Assembly: GCF_036898825.1 (NCBI RefSeq)
Contig: NZ_JARUND010000001.1
Coordinates: forward strand, 3,224,001 to 3,288,000
Length of the DNA: 64,000 bases
Direction: 5' to 3'
Origin: Streptomyces sp. B21-083
Lineage (GTDB): Bacteria > Actinomycetota > Actinomycetes > Streptomycetales > Streptomycetaceae
A program made the translations under genes and the position numbers. The notes under the pieces are model-generated. The model made no database searches, had not been told where the DNA came from, and worked only from the letters and a program-made list of their open reading frames with translations. Shown one piece after another: positions 8,167-17,376 of this stretch. Position 1 is the stretch's first letter. The number at the start of each line of letters is the position of its first letter.

Positions 8167-9009
8167 TTATCCCTTCACGGCGCCCGCGGTCAGGCCCGCG
8201 GCCATCTTGCGCTGGACGAGGAGGAAGAGGACGACGATCGGCACGGCCATCATCGTGGAGCCGGCCATCATCGGGGCGTACTCGGTGCCGTGCTTGGTGG
8301 TGAAGTTGCCGAGCCAGACGGTGGCGGTCTGGTTCTTCTGGCTCATCAGCATCAGGGCGTACAGGTACTCGTTCCAGGCCTGGATGAAGCCGTAGACCGA
8401 GGTGGCGACCAGGCCGGGGGCGAGGAGGGGGAAGACCACGCGGAGGAATGCGGTGGTGCGGGAGCAGCCGTCGACCATCGCGGCCTCCTCCAGTTCCTTC
8501 GGGATGTTGACGATGAAGCCGCGCAGGGTCCACACCGTGAACGGAAGGATGAAGGTGAGGTAGGTGATGATCAGGCCGGACAGCCGGTCGTACTGGTCGA
8601 GGTCGTTGAGAAGCAGGAACACGGGGATGATCATCGCGACCAGGGGGACCATCTGCACGGCCAGAATGCCGACGATGACGATCTTCCGGCCGCGGAAGGC
8701 GAAGCGGGAGATGGCGAGGGCCGCCAGCATGCCCACCACGATGCCGATCACGACCACCGTCAGGGACACGATCAGGCTGCGGCCGACCGGGCCCCAGAAG
8801 TCGGCGATGTTCAGCGCGCGGCGGAAGTTGGCGAGGGTGAAGCCCGTCGGGAACAGGCTCGGATCGGGGTCGATCGCGTCCTTCGCCGGTTTGAACGCCG
8901 TGTTCAGCATCCAGTAGACGGGGAAGCCGGCCGTCAGGAAGACGAACAGGCCCAGCAGGTTCCAGCCGAGTTTGGACTTCCGGGGACCGGAGACAGTGGC
9001 AGTGCTCAT
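8167..9009 (-). CDS. dasC: Chitobiose ABC transporter permease DasC
   Basis: A 280-residue inner-membrane permease of the carbohydrate (CUT1) ABC family, with about six transmembrane helices. The EAA loop reads EEAAMVDGCSRTTAFLRVVF, the contact point for the shared ATPase, which in Streptomyces is MsiK encoded elsewhere. I chose the ATG at 9009 (MSTATVSGP). It overlaps the dasB stop by 4 bp (ATGA), so the two permease halves are translationally coupled. No ATPase gene is present in this cluster, as expected. Confidence 0.93.
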   Translation of the reverse strand: MSTATVSGPRKSKLGWNLLGLFVFLTAGFPVYWMLNTAFKPAKDAIDPDPSLFPTGFTLANFRRALNIADFWGPVGRSLIVSLTVVVIGIVVGMLAALAISRFAFRGRKIVIVGILAVQMVPLVAMIIPVFLLLNDLDQYDRLSGLIITYLTFILPFTVWTLRGFIVNIPKELEEAAMVDGCSRTTAFLRVVFPLLAPGLVATSVYGFIQAWNEYLYALMLMSQKNQTATVWLGNFTTKHGTEYAPMMAGSTMMAVPIVVLFLLVQRKMAAGLTAGAVKG

Positions 9010-10004
9010 TCGACCTCTCCGATCTTCAGCATCTGGCGCATGTAGACAGCGACGACACCGAGCAGCAGCACCACGGTGAGCAGGGCGATCGCGGAGCCCT
9101 GGGCGTAGTCGTTGACGGCGAAGGCGCGGTCGTAGGAGTAGGTGGTCAGGAGCTGGAACTCGGCCTCCGGGTGACCGCCCCGCATGACGAACACCTGGGG
9201 GAACACGCCCATGTCCCAGATGACCGACAGGGTCGTGAGCATCACGATGATCGGCTTGAGGATGGGGAGGGTGACGTAACGGAAGACGCCCCAGGCGCCC
9301 GCGCCGTCCAGCCGGGCCGCCTCCTCCAGTTCCTTCGGGACCTGGGTCAGCCCCGCGCCGAGCGTGATGACCACGAACGGCACCGCGCCCCAGACGACGA
9401 GCAGCATGATCACGGCCAGACCCTGCGGTCCGCTCGCGAACCAGTTGTGGCCGATCAGCTCGACGCCCGGCAGCTTGCTCAGCAGGGCGTTGACGATCCC
9501 GTAGTCGGAGTCGAACAGCCACTTGAAGACGGTGGTCGCCACGATGATCGGCATGCCCCAACTGGCCACCAGGACGATGTTGATGAGTGTCTTCATCCAG
9601 CCGCTGACCCGCTGGAGCAGCAGTGCGATCAGCATGCCGCCGACCATCGTGAGGACCACGGAGCCGCCGGCGAAGACGATGGTGCGGACGACTACGTCCC
9701 AGAACTCGCTGTCGCCGAGCACCGCGCTGAAGTTGTCGAAGCCCACCGACTCGGCCGGCTGGAAGCCCCACAGCTGGGACTGCCCGAACTTCTGGAAGGA
9801 CAGGGTGACCAGACGTACGAGGGGATAGCCGAGGACCAGCGCGAGGATCAGCAGACAGGGCGCCAGCAGGGCCCACGGAATCGCGGCGGTGGCCTTCGGG
9901 GTCCGCCTTCTCGGCGGGGCTTGCGGGCCGGTCGGCGGCGATGGCGGCGCGTACCGTGTCGACGGCGGCAGCTTGGCAGGTGTGGTCGTATCAGCGGCAC
10001 TCAT
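9006..10004 (-). CDS. dasB: Chitobiose ABC transporter permease DasB
   Basis: A 332-residue inner-membrane permease, partner of DasC. A Pro/Thr-rich cytoplasmic N-terminus (residues 1-40) precedes about six transmembrane helices beginning IPWALLAPCLLILALVLG. The EAA loop is EEAARLDGAGAWGVFRYVTL. It is separated from dasA by 110 bp that contain a GC-rich hairpin, and it overlaps dasC by 4 bp. With DasA and DasC it imports N,N'-diacetylchitobiose from chitin breakdown. Confidence 0.93.
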   Translation of the reverse strand: MSAADTTTPAKLPPSTRYAPPSPPTGPQAPPRRRTPKATAAIPWALLAPCLLILALVLGYPLVRLVTLSFQKFGQSQLWGFQPAESVGFDNFSAVLGDSEFWDVVVRTIVFAGGSVVLTMVGGMLIALLLQRVSGWMKTLINIVLVASWGMPIIVATTVFKWLFDSDYGIVNALLSKLPGVELIGHNWFASGPQGLAVIMLLVVWGAVPFVVITLGAGLTQVPKELEEAARLDGAGAWGVFRYVTLPILKPIIVMLTTLSVIWDMGVFPQVFVMRGGHPEAEFQLLTTYSYDRAFAVNDYAQGSAIALLTVVLLLGVVAVYMRQMLKIGEVE

Positions 10005-10076
10005 CCGCGCGCTCCTCAGCGGTCCCTCAGGTCGTACGGTCGTTGCGGTCGAACAGGTTCTTCAGGTGGCGGGCGA

Positions 10077-10105
10077 GCGGGGCCCTCCCCGTGACAGGGC
10101 CCCGC
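10077..10105 (-). terminator. Attenuator-like hairpin between dasA and dasB
   Basis: A 10-bp GC stem (10077-10086 with 10096-10105) and 9-base loop fill the dasA-dasB gap. Such a hairpin could let the binding protein transcript accumulate above the permease message, as in many sugar ABC operons. The role is inferred from position. Confidence 0.55.
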
Positions 10106-10114
10106 GTCGGGTCG

Positions 10115-11398
10115 CTACTTGGTGTTGATGACCTTGTCGATCGCCGCGTCCGCTTCCTTCGCGGCGGCCTCGACCGTCTCCTTGCCGGTGCCGATGTTCT
10201 GCAGCATCGTCTGGAGGATCTGGGCCTTCTCGACCTGGCCCCAGCCCGGTGCCATCGGCACGAACCAGTTGGACTCCGCCGCCGTGGCCGGGACCGCCGT
10301 CGCCGGGTCGTTCTTCAGGGTGGCGAGGTCGGTCTTGTTGTTGGGCAGGTTGCCCTTGGCCATCAGGCCCTTCTGGCCGCTCGCTCCGGTGTAGGCGTTG
10401 ATCCACTCGGCGGCGACCGTCTGCGCCTTCGACTTCACCGGTACGGCGAGGTCCGAACCGCCCAGGAACACCGGCATGTTCTTGCCGGACGGGCCGGGCA
10501 TCACGAAGTTCACCAGGTTGTCCTTGAGCTTGCCGGTCTTGTCGTTCTCCGGCGTCGCCGCGGTCGCGCCCTCCCAGGCCGCGGCGAAGATCATGCTCGT
10601 CCTGCCCTGGCCGTAGACGATGTAGCGGTCGGACTCGTCCTTGGTCTTGTCACCGTGCATGTACTTGTCGATGACGTGTCTGAACTCGGTGAGGCCCTTG
10701 ACGGACTCCGGTGAGGAGAGAGTCGCCTTCCACTGGCCGCCCGACTCCTCGGCGATCGAGCCGCCGGCGTCGTACACGAAGGACATACCGGCGTACCAGT
10801 CGCGGGTGGGCTGGTACCAGGCGTTGTACTTGCCGCCCTCCTTCTTCTGGATCTTGTCCAGGTCGGAGGTGAGTTCGGTGTACGTCTTCGGCACCGACGT
10901 GATGCCGACCGAAGCCGCCACGTCCTTGCGCCAGTTGGCGACGCGGCCACCGGCGTAGTACGGGACGCCGTAAGTCTTGCCGTCGTAGGTGACGGAGGCC
11001 TTGAGGCCGTCCAGCCAGGCGGCCGAGTTCTCGAACTTCGCCCGGTCGAGGGGGGCGAAGGCGCCCTTGACCATGTAGCTGAGCATCTCGGTGTTGCCCA
11101 TCTCGACCACGTCGGGGGCCTTGTCGGTGGCCAGGACGGCGTCGAGCTTGGCGTTCTTGTCGGGCCAGCCGTAGTACTCGTGGTTGATCTTGATGCCGGG
11201 GTGCGCCTTCGTCAGCGTGGCGTCGGCGGCCTTGACCAGCTCGGGCCAGTTGTTCTGCGCGTCCACGGTCAACCAGACGGTCAGCTCCTTGGCGTCGGCG
11301 CCGGTGTTGTCCGAGCTTCCGCCGTCACTGTTCCCGCATGCCGCGATGGAGACCATCATGCCCGCGATACCGATCGCGGCTATCAGCTTGCGCTTCAC
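10115..11398 (-). CDS. dasA: Chitobiose-binding lipoprotein DasA
   Basis: A 427-residue extracytoplasmic solute-binding protein that captures chitobiose and delivers it to DasBC. The signal peptide VKRKLIAAIGIAGMMVSIAA ends in a lipobox cysteine (SIAAC), followed by a Gly/Ser/Asp-rich linker and then a family 1 sugar-binding fold starting KELTVWLTV. I chose the GTG at 11398 because GAGGAGG lies 6-7 bp before it. Its promoter region carries a 14/16 dre match at 11424-11439, so it should be under DasR. In S. coelicolor loss of dasA affects morphological development as well as chitobiose uptake. Confidence 0.94.
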   Translation of the reverse strand: MKRKLIAAIGIAGMMVSIAACGNSDGGSSDNTGADAKELTVWLTVDAQNNWPELVKAADATLTKAHPGIKINHEYYGWPDKNAKLDAVLATDKAPDVVEMGNTEMLSYMVKGAFAPLDRAKFENSAAWLDGLKASVTYDGKTYGVPYYAGGRVANWRKDVAASVGITSVPKTYTELTSDLDKIQKKEGGKYNAWYQPTRDWYAGMSFVYDAGGSIAEESGGQWKATLSSPESVKGLTEFRHVIDKYMHGDKTKDESDRYIVYGQGRTSMIFAAAWEGATAATPENDKTGKLKDNLVNFVMPGPSGKNMPVFLGGSDLAVPVKSKAQTVAAEWINAYTGASGQKGLMAKGNLPNNKTDLATLKNDPATAVPATAAESNWFVPMAPGWGQVEKAQILQTMLQNIGTGKETVEAAAKEADAAIDKVINTK

Positions 11399-11423
11399 GC
11401 CAACCTCCTCAGGGAGCTGGACC

Positions 11424-11439
11424 AATGGTGTAGACCAGT
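11424..11439. promoter_or_regulatory. dre site, DasR operator of dasA
   Basis: AATGGTGTAGACCAGT matches the dre consensus ACTGGTCTAGACCAGT at 14 of 16 positions, 26 bp before the dasA start codon. It is the best dre in the window. Binding here would block dasA transcription or early elongation. Confidence 0.85.
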
Positions 11440-11483
11440 AGGCGGAGCTTGGCTCAGACCAAACAGGGTGTCAAGGGGGCGGG

Positions 11484-11499
11484 AATGGCTTTGACCAGC
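11484..11499. promoter_or_regulatory. Weak dre-like element
   Basis: AATGGCTTTGACCAGC keeps the outer TGG...GACCAG halves but loses the CTAG centre (11 of 16). It lies between the two stronger sites and may be an auxiliary or decayed site. Confidence 0.3.
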
Positions 11500-11630
11500 C
11501 GTTATGCGACCTACATATGCAGGAACCTTTAAGTAAGAAAGTGGCGGAAATAGCCTGCACATCTCTCCGAATCGAGGTAGACCACTTCCAAGGAGCACGG
11601 GGACGCGAGCTTGGGCGGGACTTTCCCTGC

Positions 11631-11646
11631 GGTGGACTAGACCAGC
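11631..11646. promoter_or_regulatory. dre site on the dasR side
   Basis: GGTGGACTAGACCAGC matches 12 of 16 positions with the CTAG centre intact, 153 bp before the dasR start. It may mediate autoregulation of dasR or act as a second dasA operator. Confidence 0.65.
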
Positions 11647-11771
11647 GAGGGGCGTGAAGGTATACAGAGGGATCACGGAGCACGCGAAGGCCCGAGGAGA
11701 CCATTCACAGGTCAATCGCGGTGCCGGGCGTGCCACGATGTGAACGTGGACCGGCGGGGCGCCGGCCGTAG

Positions 11772-12563
<792 letters not shown>

Positions 12564-12717
12564 GGCCTGTCAAGTAGGGCCTGCCGACGACAGAACACTC
12601 TCCCGCCCGACCTCCCGGCACGGTTCCATAAAGCGAAGCCGTCCCGTAGATTTCCTGCGCGTTGCACAAGTGATCACCAGTATTCGCAGGCAGTCAGTGA
12701 GGGGACGGAGCTGTGAC

Positions 12718-12996
12718 ATGTCAGAAGCGCCAGAAGTGAGACAACCGGTGGCGGAACCACCGGTGGTGACTCCGATGCGCGTCGTCATCGGGCTCTGCCT
12801 CTTCGCACCCTTCGTCGCGATGCTGTGGGTGGGCTCGTACGCGAAGGTCGATCCGACGTTCATCGGCATCCCGTTCTTCTACTGGTACCAGATGCTGTGG
12901 GTGCTCGTGTCCACCGCGCTGACGATGACCGCCTACCAGCTCTGGCGGCGTGACCAGCGCGCCCGTGCCTCCGCGAAGGGTGGTGCGGACGCGTGA
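12718..12996 (+). CDS. DUF3311 small membrane protein, partner of the symporter
   Basis: A 92-residue protein with a hydrophilic N-terminus and two transmembrane helices (VVIGLCLFAPFVAMLWVGSY and a second YQMLWVLVSTALTMTAYQLW), ending in a basic tail. The ATG at 12718 follows GAGGGGACGGAG. Its stop overlaps the GTG of the next gene (GTGA), so the two are coupled. DUF3311 proteins are regularly found just before sodium-solute symporters and are thought to be accessory subunits; that role is inferred. Confidence 0.85.
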   Translation: MSEAPEVRQPVAEPPVVTPMRVVIGLCLFAPFVAMLWVGSYAKVDPTFIGIPFFYWYQMLWVLVSTALTMTAYQLWRRDQRARASAKGGADA

Positions 12997-14603
12997 ACGA
13001 CGGCGTGAACGGCGTGGCTCTCACCGTTTTCATCATCTTCTTCCTGGCCGTCACGGTCGTCGGCTTCATGGCCGCGCGCTGGCGCAAGGCCGAGAACGAG
13101 CACAGCCTCGACGAATGGGGCCTGGGCGGACGGTCGTTCGGCACCTGGGTCACCTGGTTCCTGCTCGGCGGCGACCTCTACACCGCGTACACCTTCGTAG
13201 CCGTACCGGCGGCGATCTACGCGGCGGGCGCGGCCGGCTTCTTCGCGGTGCCCTACACGATCCTGGTGTACCCGCTGATCTTCACGTTCCTGCCCCGCCT
13301 GTGGTCGGTCTCCCACAAGCACGGCTACGTGACGACCTCGGACTTCGTGCGCGGCCGCTTCGGCTCGAAGGGCCTCTCGCTGGCGGTGGCGGTCACCGGC
13401 ATCCTCGCGACCATGCCGTACATCGCGCTCCAACTGGTCGGCATCCAGGCGGTCCTCGACGTCATGGGCGTCGGCGGCGGCGAGAACACCAACTGGTTCG
13501 TGAAGGACCTCCCGCTGCTGATCGCGTTCGGCGTGCTGGCGGCCTACACATACTCCTCCGGCCTCAGGGCCCCCGCTCTGATCGCGTTCGTGAAGGACAC
13601 GCTGATCTACATCGTCATCGCGGTGGCGATCATCTACATCCCGATCAAACTGGGCGGGTTCGACGAGGTCTTCGGCGCGGCGAGCGAGAAGTACACCGCC
13701 GCCAAGGCGGGCGCACTGGTCCCGGCCGAGGCCGGCCAGTGGACCTACGCGACGCTGGCGCTGGGTTCCGCGCTCGCGCTGTTCATGTACCCGCACTCGA
13801 TCACGGCGACGCTCTCCTCCAGGAGCCGTGAGGTGATCCGCCGCAACACGACGATCCTGCCGCTGTACTCCCTGATGCTCGGGCTGCTCGCCCTGCTGGG
13901 CTTCATGGCGATCGCGGCCGGAGTCAAGGTCACCAACCCCCAGTTGGCGATCCCGCAGCTCTTCGAGGACATGTTCCCGTCCTGGTTCGCCGGTGTGGCC
14001 TTCGCGGCGATCGGCATCGGGGCGCTCGTCCCGGCGGCCATCATGTCCATCGCGGCGGCGAACCTCTTCACCCGCAACATCTACAAGGACTTCATCAAGC
14101 CCGACGCGACACCGGCGCAGGAGACCAAGGTCTCCAAGCTGGTCTCGCTCCTGGTGAAGGTGGGCGCGCTGGCCTTCGTCCTGACGATGGACAAGACGGT
14201 CGCCATCAACTTCCAGCTCCTGGGCGGCATCTGGATCCTGCAGACCTTCCCGGCCCTCGTCGGCGGCCTGTTCACCCGCTGGTTCCACCGCTGGGCCCTG
14301 CTGGCCGGCTGGGCGGTCGGCATGCTGTACGGCACGCTGGCGGCCTACGGGGTCGCGTCTCCGACGCAGAAGCACTTCGGCGGCAGCTCGAAGGAGATCC
14401 CCGGGATCGGTGAGATCGGTTACATCGGCCTGACGGCGTTCGTCCTGAACGTCGCCGTCACGGTGGTCCTCACCTTCGTGCTGAAGGCGCTGAAGGCCCC
14501 GGACGGCGTGGACGAGACGAAGCCGTCCGACTACACGGCGGACGCGGGAGATCCGGGCGTGGCGGTGGAACTGCCGCCTGCGACGGCGGGCTCCGCCCAC
14601 TGA
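12993..14603 (+). CDS. Sodium:solute symporter family transporter
   Basis: A 536-residue secondary transporter with about 13 transmembrane helices. The SSS-family features include an N-terminal EHSLDEWGLGGRSFGTWVTW segment and the conserved AAIMSIAAANLFTRNIYKDF region in the second half. It would couple uptake of a small organic anion or other solute to sodium. Homologues paired with DUF3311 proteins include monocarboxylate transporters, but the substrate is not visible here. The GTG start at 12993 overlaps the DUF3311 stop. It follows dasR by about 430 bp and is not obviously part of that regulon. Confidence 0.9.
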   Translation: MNDGVNGVALTVFIIFFLAVTVVGFMAARWRKAENEHSLDEWGLGGRSFGTWVTWFLLGGDLYTAYTFVAVPAAIYAAGAAGFFAVPYTILVYPLIFTFLPRLWSVSHKHGYVTTSDFVRGRFGSKGLSLAVAVTGILATMPYIALQLVGIQAVLDVMGVGGGENTNWFVKDLPLLIAFGVLAAYTYSSGLRAPALIAFVKDTLIYIVIAVAIIYIPIKLGGFDEVFGAASEKYTAAKAGALVPAEAGQWTYATLALGSALALFMYPHSITATLSSRSREVIRRNTTILPLYSLMLGLLALLGFMAIAAGVKVTNPQLAIPQLFEDMFPSWFAGVAFAAIGIGALVPAAIMSIAAANLFTRNIYKDFIKPDATPAQETKVSKLVSLLVKVGALAFVLTMDKTVAINFQLLGGIWILQTFPALVGGLFTRWFHRWALLAGWAVGMLYGTLAAYGVASPTQKHFGGSSKEIPGIGEIGYIGLTAFVLNVAVTVVLTFVLKALKAPDGVDETKPSDYTADAGDPGVAVELPPATAGSAH

Positions 14604-14605
14604 GG

Positions 14606-14686
14606 GCTCCGCCGGGTCCGCGGTTCTTCGTCCGCGGGCCCGGTGGGGGCTTGTCGCGCCGTTCCCCGCGCCCCTGAGGGGCGCTC
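14606..14686. repeat. Dispersed Streptomyces intergenic repeat, copy 1 (inverted)
   Basis: Read on the minus strand, this GC-rich stretch contains an AGGGGCGCGGGGAAC-type core followed by a GCGACAAGCC-type tail. The same blocks occur at 26142-26218 and 38504-38597. It follows the symporter and may also end its transcript. Confidence 0.6.
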
Positions 14687-14699
14687 AACTCCCGCCATG

Positions 14700-14746
14700 A
14701 CACAACATGTGGGGGTGTCTTCAGGGCCCGGCACAAGATGTATGCT
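14700..14746 (+). promoter_or_regulatory. Tandem NrdR boxes upstream of nrdAB
   Basis: Two 16-bp imperfect palindromes, ACACAACATGTGGGGG (14700-14715) and GCACAAGATGTATGCT (14731-14746), resemble the NrdR-box consensus and are separated by exactly 15 bp. This is the spacing known for paired NrdR boxes. NrdR is an ATP/dATP-sensing repressor of ribonucleotide reductase genes. TATGCT inside the second box could be a -10 element. Confidence 0.65.
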
Positions 14747-14749
14747 CAT

Positions 14750-14900
14750 GCTCGCTGTCGCCGCAGGGGAATCCGGTGCGAATCCGGAACTGTCCCGCAA
14801 CGGTGTACTCGTGCATGTTTGTGCGCGTGGCCAGTCCGAGGACCTGCCGACGGTGTGCCCGGCCGACCGGTCCGGGCGCCTGACGTCCGGGCCTCGTGGA
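14750..14900 (+). ncRNA. Cobalamin (B12) riboswitch controlling nrdAB
   Basis: The leader contains the conserved cobalamin riboswitch core GGTGCGAATCCGGAACTGTC (about 14775-14794) followed by CCGCAACGG. The B12 box GCCAGTCCGAGGACCTGCC is at 14830-14848. A GC-rich segment downstream (about 14855-14885) can form a terminator-like hairpin. In S. coelicolor this element is known to shut off the class Ia reductase operon when coenzyme B12 is plentiful and the B12-dependent class II enzyme can work. The boundaries given are approximate. Confidence 0.93.
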
Positions 14901-14991
14901 GTGGGCCGGTGGACGCACGCGTACCCGTAAGGCGTCCGTGTGCCCCGCTGCCCTCCGCAAGGCCCCGTGCCGAGCGAGGGAGAGCCCCCCT

Positions 14992-17376
14992 GTGACCATC
15001 GCGCCAGCCGAACCGGCTTCAGCGACCCCAGTGGCCCCAGTGGAGACGGACGGTCCCGGAACCGCGCTGCTGCGGACCCTGACCGAGCTGACCGCCGACC
15101 TTCCCGACGCCGACCCCGGACGGGTCGCCGCCGCCGCGCTGCGCGGCCGGTCCGCACGGGCCGATGTGTCGGAGCTGCGCGAGCTGGCCACCGAAGCCGC
15201 GGCCGGCCTCATCTCCGAGGACCCCTCCTACTCCCGGCTGGCCGCCCGGCTGCTGACCATCACCGTCGCCGCGGAGGCCGCCTCACAGGGCGTCACCTCC
15301 TTCTCCGAGTCGGTCGCGGTCGGGCACCGGGAGGGCCTGATCGCCGACCGCACCGCCGAGTTCGTACGGCTGCACACGGACCGTCTCGACGCCCTGATCG
15401 ACGTCGAGGGCGACGACCGCTTCGGATACTTCGGGCTGCGGACGCTCCACAGTCGCTATCTCCTGCGCCACCCGATCACCCGCCGGGTCATCGAGACGCC
15501 CCAGCACTTCATGCTGCGGGTGGCGAGCGGCCTCGCCGAGGACACTGCGCTTGATTCGAAAACGGGCGTTCGGGCGCTGGACGAAGTCGCCGCGCTCTAC
15601 CGGCTGATGAGCCACCTCGACTACCTCCCCTCCTCCCCCACCCTCTTCAACTCCGGTACCCGGCACCCCCAGATGTCGTCCTGCTACCTCCTCGACTCGC
15701 CCCTGGACGAGTTGGACTCCATCTACGACCGCTACCACCAGGTCGCCCGGCTCTCCAAGCACGCCGGGGGCATCGGACTGTCGTACTCCCGTATCCGCAG
15801 CCGCGGTTCGCTGATCCGGGGTACCAACGGGCACTCCAACGGCATCGTCCCGTTCCTGAAGACGCTGGACGCCTCCGTCGCCGCCGTGAACCAGGGCGGC
15901 CGACGCAAGGGCGCCGCCGCGGTCTACCTGGAGACCTGGCACTCGGACATCGAGGAGTTCCTGGAGCTGCGCGACAACACGGGTGAGGACGCCCGTCGTA
16001 CGCACAACCTGAACCTCGCGCACTGGATCCCGGACGAGTTCATGCGCCGGGTGGACTCGGACGCGCTCTGGTCGCTCTTCTCCCCCTCCGACGTGCCCGA
16101 ACTGGTCGACCTGTGGGGCGACGGGTTCGACGCCGCCTACCGCGCGGCCGAGGAGTCCGGGCTCGCCCGGAAGACCATCCCGGCCCGCGATCTGTACGGC
16201 CGCATGATGCGTACCCTCGCGCAGACCGGCAACGGCTGGATGACGTTCAAGGACGCGGCCAACCGCACCGCCAACCAGACGGCGGAGCCGGGCAGTGTCG
16301 TCCACTCCTCGAACCTGTGCACCGAGATCCTGGAGGTCACGGACGACGGGGAGACGGCGGTCTGCAACCTGGGTTCCGTGAACCTCGGCGCGTTCGTCGA
16401 CACGGCGGCCGGGGACATCGACTGGGAGCGGCTGGACGCCACGGTCCGTACCGCCGTCACCTTCCTCGACCGGGTCGTCGACATCAACTTCTACCCGACC
16501 GAGCAGGCGGGCCGCTCGAACGCCCGGTGGCGCCCGGTCGGCCTGGGCGCGATGGGCCTCCAGGACGTCTTCTTCAAGCTGCGCGTCCCCTTCGACTCGC
16601 CCGAGGCCAGGGCCCTGTCCACGCGCATCGCCGAGCGAGTGATGCTCGCCGCGTACGAGGCCTCCGCCGACCTCGCCGAGCGCAGCGGCCCGCTGCCGGC
16701 CTGGGAGAAGACCCGTACGGCCCGGGGTGTGCTGCACCCCGACCACTACGACGTGGAGCTGAACTGGCCCGAGCGCTGGTCGGCGCTGCGCGAGCGGATC
16801 GCCTCGACCGGGATGCGCAACTCCCTGCTCCTGGCGATCGCGCCCACCGCGACCATCGCCTCGATCGCCGGGGTGTACGAGTGCATCGAGCCGCAGGTGT
16901 CCAACCTGTTCAAGCGCGAGACGCTTTCCGGCGAGTTCCTCCAGGTCAACTCGTACCTGGTGCGGGAGCTCAAGGACCTCGGCGTGTGGGATGCCCGCAC
17001 CCGCGAGGCGCTGCGTGAGTCGAACGGCTCGGTGCAGGGCTTCGCCTGGATCCCGGCCGACGTACGGGCGTTGTACCGCACGGCGTGGGAGATCCCGCAG
17101 CGCGGCCTCATCGACATGGCCGCCGCGCGGACCCCGTTCCTGGACCAGTCGCAGTCCCTGAACCTGTTCCTGGAGACGCCGACGATCGGCAAGCTCTCCT
17201 CGATGTACGCGTACGCCTGGAAGTCGGGCCTGAAGACGACGTACTACCTGCGCTCGCGCCCGGCGACGCGTATCGCCCGGGCCGCGCAGGCGGCTGTCCC
17301 CGTCCAGCAGCCGTCGCCCGAAGACGCCGTCGCCTGCTCCCTTGAGAACCCCGAGTCCTGCGAGGCCTGCCAGTAA
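14992..17376 (+). CDS. nrdA: Class Ia ribonucleoside-diphosphate reductase, large subunit
   Basis: A 794-residue catalytic subunit that reduces ribonucleoside diphosphates to deoxyribonucleotides. An N-terminal ATP-cone-like segment precedes the 10-stranded barrel. The barrel contains MSSCYLLDS, SNLCTEI and VCNLGSVNLG, which hold active-site cysteine, Asn and Glu residues. The C-terminal tail ENPESCEACQ carries the redox-active CxxC pair. The GTG at 14992 has GAGGGAGAG upstream and lies outside the riboswitch; the open frame extends back into the riboswitch but that part is not protein-like. It overlaps nrdB by one base (TAATG). Regulation by B12 and probably NrdR is set by the leader. Confidence 0.95.
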   Translation: MTIAPAEPASATPVAPVETDGPGTALLRTLTELTADLPDADPGRVAAAALRGRSARADVSELRELATEAAAGLISEDPSYSRLAARLLTITVAAEAASQGVTSFSESVAVGHREGLIADRTAEFVRLHTDRLDALIDVEGDDRFGYFGLRTLHSRYLLRHPITRRVIETPQHFMLRVASGLAEDTALDSKTGVRALDEVAALYRLMSHLDYLPSSPTLFNSGTRHPQMSSCYLLDSPLDELDSIYDRYHQVARLSKHAGGIGLSYSRIRSRGSLIRGTNGHSNGIVPFLKTLDASVAAVNQGGRRKGAAAVYLETWHSDIEEFLELRDNTGEDARRTHNLNLAHWIPDEFMRRVDSDALWSLFSPSDVPELVDLWGDGFDAAYRAAEESGLARKTIPARDLYGRMMRTLAQTGNGWMTFKDAANRTANQTAEPGSVVHSSNLCTEILEVTDDGETAVCNLGSVNLGAFVDTAAGDIDWERLDATVRTAVTFLDRVVDINFYPTEQAGRSNARWRPVGLGAMGLQDVFFKLRVPFDSPEARALSTRIAERVMLAAYEASADLAERSGPLPAWEKTRTARGVLHPDHYDVELNWPERWSALRERIASTGMRNSLLLAIAPTATIASIAGVYECIEPQVSNLFKRETLSGEFLQVNSYLVRELKDLGVWDARTREALRESNGSVQGFAWIPADVRALYRTAWEIPQRGLIDMAAARTPFLDQSQSLNLFLETPTIGKLSSMYAYAWKSGLKTTYYLRSRPATRIARAAQAAVPVQQPSPEDAVACSLENPESCEACQ

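Noticed and set aside
6595..9045. An 816-codon open frame opposite dasD and dasC
   Set aside because: It is the antisense of well-supported genes; its composition is Gly/Asp/Arg-rich low complexity, as expected for a shadow frame in high-GC DNA.
12669..12678. AGTGATCACC palindrome resembling a BldD box, upstream of the DUF3311 gene
   Set aside because: The two half sites abut without spacer, unlike typical BldD sites, and nothing else supports it.
12933..14600. A 555-codon frame opposite the symporter
   Set aside because: Antisense of a multi-helix transporter; Arg/Gly/Asp-rich sequence without motifs.
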